Below, piece after piece: positions 54,895-64,000 of a stretch of DNA of 64,000 nt. Under the pieces are notes generated by a model that worked only from the letters and a program-made list of their open reading frames with translations, searched no databases and had not been told where the DNA came from. Position numbers and translations under genes: made by a program. Source of the stretch: Rhizodiscina lignyota (lineage: Eukaryota; Ascomycota; Dothideomycetes; Aulographales; Rhizodiscinaceae); NCBI GenBank assembly GCA_010015805.1, contig ML978129.1:1426001-1490000 (forward strand), given 5' to 3'. Within the stretch, counting starts at the first letter, position 1. Every line of letters begins with the position of its first letter.

Positions 54895-56019
54895 CTACAT
54901 CGACATATCCACGACGAGCTTGCCACCGGGCGTTCGATGATACTCCTCTACGAGCCTGTTCAAATCCGACAAAGGATACCTCCTTTGAACTGCTTTCACG
55001 CCATTATTTGCCGCAAACTCAAGCATCTCCGTTGCGAGCTTGTTACTGCTAAGTAGGCATCCAACAAATGAGATTTTCCGCGCCACGATATCCATGGCCG
55101 AGATGTTGAATCCGTTCACTGGATACGAAACGACTACCACCGTGCCATGATTCTTGACCAGCTGCACACCATAGTCGAATGCCTTCTGCGACTCTGTGAG
55201 AATTACTATGCAGTCTACTCCCATCTCGCCTCTATCTTTCTTTCCTTCTCGTCTCCCAAGCTCCTTAACAACCGCATTGGCAGTCTCTTTTCTCGCGTCT
55301 ACAATCCAAGCTCCTGTGCTTAAAGACTCGGCAAGCTCTACTGGCTGATCTGCAGCATCAACACCCACGACCGCCATGCCCATCTTGGTGGCAAACTGGA
55401 GTCCAAGATGACCGAGACCTCCACCGCAGCCCATAATTCCTACTGTACGTCCGGGTTGGGGATCACACTTCTTAAGTGCTGCATAAATCGTCATGCCGGC
55501 GCACATCATCGGCGCTGTGTCGACTGAGCTGAACCCGTCAGGAATTTTGACGACCTGTCTTGCGTCCGCAAGCGCATATTCGGCAAAGCCACCATGCTGG
55601 TCGACACCGATACTTAGCGCGTGAGCACAGTATACCGAGTAGCCGGGTGCATCGCTGTCGGGCCCGGCCTCCTTAGTGCATTCAAAACAAGTTCCGCAAG
55701 GATGGAACGAGCAGCTGGGGATGCCAACACGCGTACCAACTGGGAAGTTTTTAGCTGCTGGCGATGCGCCTTCCGATAGCTTCACAACAGTGCCGGCAAA
55801 CTCGTGGCAGCCGATATGTGGGAATGAAGGTGGATTCGGAGCGAAATGGCCGGCGACTAGCGTGGCATCTGTATGACAGTACCCGGCAGCGTCGACCTTG
55901 ACGAGCAAATCGTGTGGTGAGGATGTTGCTGGGACTTCCGCATCTCGAAAGCTGTATGGTTGGCGATAGGCATCGAGAAATTGCGCCTTCATAGTGCGGG
56001 GAATCTCCGGCACCGTCAT
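54895..56019 (-). CDS. zinc-dependent alcohol dehydrogenase (MDR family)
   Basis: A single exon of 374 codons. The catalytic zinc ligands are visible as Cys48 in GYCHTD and His72-Glu73 in GCHEFAG. The structural-zinc loop CSFHPCGTCFEC..YC has an insertion (TKEAGPDSDAPGYSVY). The Rossmann motif GIMGCGGGLGHLGLQFA binds NAD(H), and VDAADQPVELAESLSTGAW follows as in yeast-type ADHs. It interconverts alcohols and aldehydes or ketones; related enzymes act in ethanol metabolism or as tailoring oxidoreductases. It is the last non-housekeeping gene before APC1 and adjoins the exporter, so it may belong to the polyketide locus, but a general role is equally possible. Confidence 0.92.
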   Translation of the reverse strand: MTVPEIPRTMKAQFLDAYRQPYSFRDAEVPATSSPHDLLVKVDAAGYCHTDATLVAGHFAPNPPSFPHIGCHEFAGTVVKLSEGASPAAKNFPVGTRVGIPSCSFHPCGTCFECTKEAGPDSDAPGYSVYCAHALSIGVDQHGGFAEYALADARQVVKIPDGFSSVDTAPMMCAGMTIYAALKKCDPQPGRTVGIMGCGGGLGHLGLQFATKMGMAVVGVDAADQPVELAESLSTGAWIVDARKETANAVVKELGRREGKKDRGEMGVDCIVILTESQKAFDYGVQLVKNHGTVVVVSYPVNGFNISAMDIVARKISFVGCLLSSNKLATEMLEFAANNGVKAVQRRYPLSDLNRLVEEYHRTPGGKLVVDMSM

Positions 56020-56921
56020 TTTTATCGCTTTCGTTGCTAGTCGACGACAGAAATTGACTATTCAGCCACTCATAGACGCTCTCTCGATACGGTGCGAAAG
56101 AAAGGATCGTGCAGGTACTTTGAACGCTGATAAACGAGAAGCATTTATAATTTATCTTGTAAACGATGCGACTAATCTATGGGTTGCTGATCACATATGT
56201 GTCTTAGAACCGGGATGCAATCTGAGTTTAGCATAATGGAACACCTCACATTCAGCTACTCCCGATTTCCTAAACATAGCAATAGTAATTCGACTATCAG
56301 TGTGCAAGGTTCTCAGACTATCCCGGTTGCTTCTTGCAGGCCCCAAATTAAACTACTAGCGCGCTAAGCAAAATTACCCTACTAAGCTGAAAAATACGCC
56401 CATGCGCACGTAGTGAGTCGTACTATCCCCCTTAGGATAGTGGTGACCCTCGCCTCATCTCTGGCATTACATCTCCGTACGGAGTACTTCGAAAGCATGT
56501 CTGAAGCGAGACTGCAATTACACAGAGGTCTTTTAGAACGATCGGCACTACGGAGCCTATTCCAGGATGGCACCCAAGCGCCATATCACTTTCGATCTGA
56601 CGATGTCTCGGTGCGGCTGCAGCGTACTGCGCAGTCTTGGTCTTGTTCTTGGGCAATGTTGGGAACAAGCAATGATTGAGGCTCAATGGTAATGTGTAAC
56701 ATTAAGTAAAATGATCCAGCGCACAAACTTTTGGGTAAAACCAAATAAGATGCAGAGCACATCTCTGCTGAAGTATTCAGTGCAAGAGTATTGAGTGCGA
56801 GTCGCGTTACGAGTTATGAATATTGCCTTAGCCGAGTCGCTGGAATCCAAATCTATTCGCTTCCTCTTCTAAGGAAGCTGCATGCTTTAGGTATTTCATT
56901 GCATGCAATATCATGATCATA
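56020..56921. other. intergenic between ADH and APC1
   Basis: About 900 bases with ADH upstream DNA at the left and the APC1 3' flank at the right. Short open frames on both strands overlap one another and show no protein character. Confidence 0.5.
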
Positions 56922-59900
56922 TCATCCTTTGCTCTCCGTAATTGCCCTCCCTCTATCCTCGACGATCTTCTTCAAGCCCTCCACAGTTCCCTTCCCAAGC
57001 CAAGCTAGCCTCCCTCCCTCACTGCCACTGGCCATTTCCTCCGCCCACGCAAAGATCGCCTTCAAATCTCTCAGTTGATCAGCTCTTGTGCCCCTTCTCG
57101 CCACGCTCAGTAACCTTAGCCTCTCGTCCACAACCGTCGGACCCATATCCAGAACCGGGCCTCCAGCAGTTCCAGCGCCCGCGTCACCGCCACTTGATGC
57201 GCTTGATAGAGAAGGCGAAGGTAGCACAAGGCCCCAAAGCGCCTGCTCGAACCCGTCAAATACTGGGAGCTGGAAGATCCATTCCCACATGACCTTGCCC
57301 ATTCGCGCGTTCTGCGAATCGTTAAGCGCTACGAGCGCAGAAGAGAACACGCTCGAATGCGCAGCCGAAGCCGGCCTGCGCCGCACAAAGACGGTCTGGT
57401 TCGCGCGGAACGCCGCAAGATGTGAAGGATTCGAGGCAAAATCGAACGTAACGGGCCAGTACTCGTTCCCAACTGTCGTTATCTGCGCGATGTGGGAGAG
57501 ATCAGGGAGTAGACAGGGCGCTTGGCGATGCAAGACATGCTCGTCGAAGCTGTCCTTGCCCTCATCGTTGATGTATCCAAGGTCTATGCCAGGCTTCATC
57601 CTGACGGTAAGTGGCATTGTTATTGCGCGCTTCGTGTCCAAGTCACGCACAACGAGAGTTCTCGCTTCGGCGGCTAGCACCCAGAAGTGGCGGAAGGCTT
57701 GGAGGTGGCTTCGGTTGTCCGTGACGTCGGAAGGATAGAGCGGATAGAAAGACAGAATCAAACTGGCAACAGCGAGATTCGAGGTTCCAAAAGTGTAACC
57801 CCCTCCTGCAAGGAAGAGTATTCCAAGTGCCATGTGAGCGGCCATGTGGCTTCCATACGTAATCTCTGGATTTACTCGACCATGCAATCTTCGGAGCCGA
57901 CGGAAAACGACCAGGTCGCCAGTCCCAGCCATGACCGTCGCACAAGAGAGCGCCACCAAATCTTGACAGTTGCGAACAGTGTTCCTAGTCAAACGTGCAT
58001 CGTAGCGATGAGCAGGGAGATGAGCAATGCGTATAAAGATGTCCAAGTAAGTGATGAGGAAGTCCCGGATTTGGATAGATCCGCTACCAGCATACTTTAA
58101 GCTCACTGCCCAAAGCAGGCCAGCGAGGATGTTGTAGAACGGAAGATGCTCGCTCTTAAGGGAGTTGATGGTTGATAGAAGGCTGCGAGAGGAGAATGCA
58201 GGTGGCAAATTTCTTTGTATCCACTTCTCGCTCGGTTTGATATCATCCCACATTATGAGATGCCTGGCGAGCGTGCGTAAGAGGAGAATATCAGGCCGGA
58301 CGTAATCGAACTGAGGTAATGTGTCCGGCACATCTACCCTTCGTGCTACAGTTTTGTCGTGCGTCTTCATAAAAATTAATGCAATTGCAATAACGGCTCC
58401 CGCAGTAGCTTGATCGAGTATGTGGACTAGATCCACTGGCCGCGGGCCAACGGCAACCGCTAGCAACCGCTCCACGACTCTCATATCGTGAAGGCCTCGA
58501 AGGTCGGCCCCTTTGCCTAAGTTGATGAAACCTAGAGCAAAGCCCGCAGCTAGTCTGTAGCTCTCGTCGCGTAGGTTGTCAGGAGACTCGGATGTGCTTT
58601 CGACCTCTGCGTGCTCAATCTCAGATAGCATAATCTCGCTCATGCGGCGATGCTGTGTTGCGTAATACAGCATTCCGATACCCATGAGGCCCGTCGTCTG
58701 GGTGAGCTGTGACAAGTTGAGCTCTGCTGCTCCAGGAGGCAGCATGCGCGTAATGTGTACCGACAAGAGGCGCGTTACCAAGGTGTCCATACTTCCAAGG
58801 AAGGAGACAGAGAGGCCAAGGAGAAGTCCAATGGACGTCATCGTGTGCTTCGGCGTCAAGTACTTGAAGGAGAGCCATTTCGCGATGGATCTGAGATGAC
58901 CGTTCAAACCCAGCCCAAGAAGCAAGCCAGCGTGCCTGTTGCTCAGATCAGCGGGCTTGTTGAAGACAACCCACGACGTGTCAATGCCCTCAGCATGTTT
59001 AGACACGGCGAGACCTGCAGAGACACCAGCATGAAACCAAGCCCATCCGTACTTCTCCTCCGTAAACTGCAATCGCTCGGCCGATACCGTAATGTTCATC
59101 GGCCTCATCAAACAGCTCATGTTGTACCCATGAATATGAAATTTTTCAGTGATTAGGGGCCTCTTGCTATCGAAGTAGAACATCGACTGTCCGGACGCTA
59201 GCGAAAACGTCCGAACCATGACCCACTGTACGATGCCTTTCTGCGCCTCTAGGACTTCGGCATCAGACCATGAAGGATCTGGAATGCACTCGGCCACCGC
59301 TGGTCGAAGTGTGTTTAAGAGCTTCTCGGCTTCCCAGTATCGTCGGTCTTCGTTGAATATGAGTTGTGCGATCCGATGCCGCTCCAGCTCAGGCGTGAAA
59401 TTGGCAGGCTCTGCCTGTTCAGCGGCTTGACAGATTGTATGGATATCCCGTATGGCATGGTTGGGGAAAGTCTGCAAGCTGTCAGTTTGCAGGCCTTGTA
59501 GATGCTTCGTTACTACTTACTGCGGAGGGAAGGTCTCGGAGCGGATCCTTCCCAAACTCAGATAGTCGATTCAGATCATCTCTACCAATAAGCTTCAAGA
59601 GCGCTGCGTTCCAAGTGGTTGGCGGATTTGCTTCGCATCGAACGAGAGCTTCTTTCAACGGCGCAAGAACGGACTCTGGGAGAGTCTCGATCATGCTTCT
59701 ATCAATACCGCAATGAGCCATGAGCTCCACCTGACTGGCTGATTTGGGAGTGCTAGACTTTAACCGTTCAAAATACTGCACAACAGCTATTGTACGAGGC
59801 GTCAAGCCGGAGGCGAGTTTCTTCAGTGGCTTTGGAATGACCACATTTAGTTGATGCGATCTCGACTGGGATAGCGGTATGCCCAGGGAAGGGAAGCGGT

Positions 59901-62900
59901 TGTGGAATTCTGGGTTCATTGAGCGCTCAACCCACTCAAAAATGGAAGGTGGGCTCTCGAACGGCGGCGGGCTTATAGCAGGATATCCAGAGATTGAAGC
60001 TGCAAGAATCAGTTAATTCCAATTCATATTTCATAGATATGCCTCATATCCGCAAAATAGCTTACCATCTTCGAATTGGTACAAGCGCTCCCCCGCATCT
60101 TCCAGGTCGTAATAGCCTCCTTGAGAATATGACCAGCCGTCCCACCTCAACCATCGTCCAAGTTGCCCCAGCACCAACGCGATATCCCGCATGCTACCAC
60201 TCGTCTGTTCATGGCATAGAATGTTGAGTTTCTGTTCCTCTCGAAATAGATGTAGCGCCATTAGAATGCGAGGAAGATCATGGCGTCCCTGCTCGCCACG
60301 TTCGTACAAGGGTGAAAGGAGCGCGGATCCAGTTTCAGACGATAGGAACGCACGTGCACGTGCGATGCACGAGATGATAAGGTCTGACTTGGCCGTTCCA
60401 GGTGTCCAGTCAGGCGCAGTTTTGCTCGCCTTCTTGTCAACGCTCCAACTCCAAGCTGGAGATGTCCAGAACTTGGGACCAGGACGCGATTTCAGGCGAG
60501 CCCACATCGCTTGCAGCGCATCAGCATCTGATGTAGATGCCATAGAAGAAAGAGATGATTCGCGACGATGAGAGCGGGATGTGGCTCTGCTCTTAGTAGA
60601 CCGGCCAGGTGTCGTGGGTGGGCGCACATGGCCGACTCCCAAAGCAAGCAGGGTTGTGACCAAAGCAAACCAGTCTTTGTCTTCCTCCGGGCCCTCTATC
60701 ATTCTGCAGAGCTCCCACCAGCAGGCTCTTAGGACGTCGCAAATACCTTCAGGAAGAACAAAAGTACAAATTTCCAAGATTGTAGTAAGGTAAAATTGGC
60801 GTGGACCCAGTTGGACCTGCAGTCGGTGCCTGCAGTCGTTATTTTCCACAACGTCGAAAGAACCTTCCGACCCAACGTGTGCAAAGCCTTTCAGATTCTT
60901 GGGGGAGTCAAGAGTTCGTCGCCTCCCTATGATCCTGCGGCTGGGTGTACTTGCATCCGAGAGAGCGAAGGGATTGAATACATTGAGATTTGGAACCGGT
61001 AATGTAGTTGCTGGCAAACTCTGGCCCCAACATGTCCGCATCTTGAACACAGGTTTTCCTGCGGGGTCGTTCTGCAAGGACAAGACCCTCGAGACAGCGT
61101 GCTCTGTGATCTTAATGGCGTCAAGATCCAGTTGTATTCGGTGGCTCCGCTCAAGGACGGGAAGATAGCTTCCTCTCGCATCCATTTCATCAGAGGTAGG
61201 CGGTATCTTGTGGACATTGAATATGACTTCAATATGATCGTGGATGGGTGGTTGCACTATATGAAGGCAAAGATGGTGAATGTCGTGTGTCAAAGATTTT
61301 ATTGATGTCGGCGCTGCCACAGCGAAAATTCGAGGACGATGAAGATGCTCAGATTTTGTCCACGATGAAAATGATCCGGGTTCATCCATAGGTATTTCTG
61401 TGATCTTTTGCAATAGAAATTCTTTCTTGAGGCCATCGAAAGGTTCTTGGAAAGGTGAGGTAAGGAGTCCATCTCCAGTGATCGTTTCGAAGCTGTCATC
61501 ATCGTCCCCCGGAACACTCAATCTGCTATTAATCATCGACTGATCAACAGACTCTTCGTCAGAGGAGTTGCCGAGACTTTGTCTTGAAAGAATACTTCCC
61601 GGAGTAGATGGCCGATGATAGGATTTCCTGCCACCCAAACTTGTGCGAGATGTTGCCGCACCGAACGAAGGCCCTCTCCGGCCAAAGCTAGAAGTTTGGT
61701 TTCCATGTCCACTGGCCATATCCTGAAACGTTGATCTGTCCTGATTTGTTGACATGTCCACTCGAGATATCAAGGAGCTCACTCTGCGAGACTCTCGTGC
61801 CGGTTGTCGCGAAGAGTCATAATCGGGATCAAGCTGGGAAACAAAAGTCTCTTCAGCAGTTGGATGTGCGCTTGACTCCCTAGTCTGAGCTGGCTTTGCG
61901 TTTGCTCCAATGCTCTCGCGTGCTTGGTCTCTGGGCCTTACGGCAGGAGTTGTCGCGCCAGTTCCAGGCACGAAAGAACTTCTCCGTCGGTTTTTGGCCC
62001 CGGCCGAGCTAGAGCGTTTACGTGTTGTTGCAGCCAAAGACTTCTGCTCAATGTAATCTGCGCTATAAATTACGTAGACTTTCCGAGCTTGATTGGCAGT
62101 AACCAGGAATATGAGAGGCTTGCGTTTCGAGCTACTGCCGGGCAGCTCATGACCTGAAGAAACGTACAGAATTTCTTCATCATTGTGAAGGGGATCTGAT
62201 TGTCGGACTGATGGCACATTTCGACCCCGCGGCTGTCCCGCTCGAGTACCAGGGGAAGAAACGACCAGGCCCATTTCCGAAAGAGGATCTGTAAGGGAAT
62301 AGTGTCGAGGAAGATCATCGGCAGGGGGAGACTTTGCACTCCGGACGAGGTCGTCTAGAGCAAAAGATGCCCGGCTTCCACCACTACCGCGATCCTTCAG
62401 TCTCCTGGGATGTGATTGGGCCGAGGAAGGTCGCCTTCGTTTTGGTTGGAGGGCCTCTGGTGACAGGAATGAGTTCTGGGGAGCAGATGGGAGGGCCGGA
62501 GTAGACGCTATAGTATCTTGTGTGGGTAAACGGCGCTGTAGAATCAGCCCTCTAGGAGCTGGAAAGGCACGCTCAACCTCGAATGGGAGGTTGACAACAT
62601 GACTCGAGCCACGAACGAAGTAGACGTGCGCTTGGAACTTGAGGAAGACAACTAAGGCGCGAGCCGTGCGCTCACCTCTGGTCTTTGCATGTGTGCGACC
62701 TTTGAGAGCAAGAGGAGCATCTGGCGGTAGCGTCCCATACCCAGGTTTCTGCCGTACCGTCAAGCTGGTAGTGAACGATGTCTTAGCCTTTGCGCTTCCT
62801 TGAGATGTCGGCGCACTTCGAACTCCATCTGTACTGGTCCTAACGGCCTTCTTTGGATCGACAAATTCTCCATCCTCTGAAGGAAACCAAGTCAGGACAG

Positions 62901-63144
62901 CTTGCTGGACCTTCTGCTCCTCTACTTCGAATCTGAAGACCTTGCGCACAACGCCTCCAGTGCTGTAGACCACACAGTAATCCGTTGATACTATCTCTTC
63001 TTCTCCCAGCCCTTGTGCTCCTCCATCGTTGAAGGTCTCCCATGTATAGTCGCGCTCTGAAGGCTCTGCCGGGAGAATACCTTCGGCGATGAGGTAGGGA
63101 AGTGCGGAGGGAGTGTGGACGCCGAGGGAACGAAGTGCGGCCAT
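56922..63144 (-). CDS. apc1 (bimE): anaphase-promoting complex subunit 1 (APC1/BimE)
   Basis: Three exons, 60066-63144, 59521-59999 and 56922-59471, with introns of 66 and 49 nt, join in frame to 2035 residues, the usual size for this giant scaffold. The N-terminal half holds the beta-propeller-like region broken by long Ser/Arg-rich disordered stretches (likely mitotic phosphorylation targets). The C-terminal half has the proteasome/cyclosome-type helical repeats: HAGLLLGLGLNGHLRSI, SIGLLLGLSVSFLGSMDT and RLAAGFALGFINLGKGADL. The HTLGWGMV-type region is replaced by FDSKRPLITEKFHIHGYN-like sequence. APC1 is the largest APC/C subunit and organises the ubiquitin ligase that destroys securin and cyclins; Aspergillus BimE is the classic fungal example. 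Essential housekeeping, so it marks the outer edge of the metabolite locus. Confidence 0.93.
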
Positions 63145-63425
63145 TGTCGTCCTGTTGACTGCATCTGAATATACATTAATGCGCTTGAGGGGGACATACT
63201 GCTCAGTGAAAGTGATGAGGTTGTGCGCGCCTAATTTTGTACGCGTGTGTCCTCGGGCAGTCGCGACGCGTCGTGAACATTTTGTGGAGGTAGTTATAAT
63301 GTCACGCTAGGATCGCCAACCACCAATAAGACTGTACCTGAGCTCTTCACTCTACCTAGGCAGCATTGACATTATAATTCCTTCCCACCTCGCCAAAACA
63401 ACTTCAATCAATGCACCATACCACA
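63145..63425. promoter_or_regulatory. short divergent promoter: APC1 / Nup37-like gene
   Basis: About 280 bases separate the two divergent start codons. Both genes are probably constitutive. No TATA box is evident. Confidence 0.5.
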
Positions 63426-64000
63426 ATGTCGTCGCAAATCAAGCTCCCTCACCGCGTCCATTGCGCGAAAGTCTACCCTTTGAAAGACAATGGCTTAACT
63501 ATCATAGCCTATGGCCACGACGATGGCATATGTGTAACATGGAGAGCATCGAACACTCAGCAGGCCGAATTCCACATACCGTTGAACGCGGAGGCGTTAC
63601 ACATAGCGTTTCCAGACCTCCTCTCCTCCAGAGGATTACCCCCTGTTCTCCAGAAGCAAATTGTACTAGCAGTTGCATGCTCCGACGCGACTGTGAGAGT
63701 CGTCACACTCCCTCTTAGTGCCCCATCAGAGGAAGAGCAGAAGTCTTTCGCGAGATCAGGTCACAGCGAATACGTGGAACAGGCAACAATTGCTGCTGGT
63801 CCAAAAGGGCATCGTACCGCACCAACCAAGGTCGCGCTCACATGGACATCTCGAGAACCGTACGACCAAGCGGAAGACGAAGAAGATGAAGCCGTGCCAC
63901 AGCATCGACAGACTGAGAGCTCTCTGGAATGGGATCTTCTCCTCGCCTCTGTATCTCCAGATGTCTCTGGTCTCCTATTGGTTACGAGGGTTCCATTGGC
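63426..64000 (+). CDS. WD-repeat-like protein, possibly Nup37-like, N-terminal part
   Basis: An open frame of 191 codons begins at ATG 63426 and runs off the window without a stop. An in-frame ATG at 63411 would add five residues; 63426 has the better context (A at -3). It starts MSSQIKLPHRVHCAKVYPL, then IIAYGHDDGICVTWRA, a beta-propeller-like opening, followed by VLAVACSDATVRVVTLPL and an acidic linker (AEDEEDEAV). The opening resembles, from memory, fungal nucleoporin Nup37 sequences, which are WD proteins of the Nup107 complex. The match is loose and the gene is cut, so the name is tentative. Confidence 0.55.
   Translation, partial: MSSQIKLPHRVHCAKVYPLKDNGLTIIAYGHDDGICVTWRASNTQQAEFHIPLNAEALHIAFPDLLSSRGLPPVLQKQIVLAVACSDATVRVVTLPLSAPSEEEQKSFARSGHSEYVEQATIAAGPKGHRTAPTKVALTWTSREPYDQAEDEEDEAVPQHRQTESSLEWDLLLASVSPDVSGLLLVTRVPL

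Noticed and set aside
54483-55052. 189-codon plus-strand open frame
   Set aside because: It runs antisense into the well-supported ADH gene, has no domain character and is rich in Ser/Arg/Cys as expected of a shadow frame.
1-64000. CRISPR arrays, bacterial operons, riboswitches
   Set aside because: The window is eukaryotic with spliced genes throughout; no short regularly spaced direct repeats of CRISPR type were seen.

Overview
This window is nuclear DNA from a filamentous ascomycete. Genes carry short GT..AG introns (mostly 45-75 nt, several with TACTAA-type branch points) and are interspersed on both strands. The families present (HET protein, Zn2Cys6 regulator, NmrA-like reductase, paired type I polyketide synthases, DHA2 transporter) are typical of Pezizomycotina; a Dothideomycete is a reasonable but unproven guess. 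No bacterial features, rRNA or convincing tRNA genes were seen. Exon boundaries come from reading splice signals and frame continuity by eye; no RNA evidence was available.

Left part (1-28 kb), mostly core or general genes: an F-box protein, mitochondrial SDH assembly factor 4, xanthine dehydrogenase (two exons), a beta-lactamase-fold serine hydrolase divergent from a HET-domain protein, an NmrA-like reductase divergent from a Zn2Cys6 regulator over a promoter rich in CCGCGG palindromes, a small kinase-fold protein, a basic/acidic nuclear-type protein, a 55-bp minisatellite, pyruvate decarboxylase (four exons), a protein tyrosine phosphatase, a four-exon micro-gene resembling MIOREX component Mrx7, and a PRISE-like reductase.

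Central part (28.5-56 kb), a secondary-metabolite locus: a highly reducing PKS (10 exons, about 2357 aa, KS-AT-DH-relic MT-ER-KR-ACP), a divergent P450, a non-reducing PKS (8 exons, about 2061 aa, SAT-KS-AT-PT-ACP-TE), a glutathione S-transferase, a 14-TM MFS exporter and a zinc alcohol dehydrogenase. An HR-PKS next to an SAT/TE-bearing NR-PKS is the architecture that makes resorcylic or dihydroxyphenylacetic acid lactones and related compounds: the HR-PKS would make a reduced starter chain, the SAT would load it on the NR-PKS, the PT would direct aromatic ring closure and the TE would release or macrocyclise. P450, GST and ADH would tailor, and the MFS protein would export. No regulator, O-methyltransferase or halogenase lies inside the locus. 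Two diverged copies of one repeat family, in the same orientation, bracket the P450/NR-PKS block, and the 48-50 kb gap holds repeats and decayed coding sequence.

Right part (56.9-64 kb), housekeeping again: the very large anaphase-promoting complex subunit 1 (APC1/BimE, about 2035 aa, three exons), divergent from the start of a WD-repeat-like, possibly Nup37-like, gene that runs off the window.
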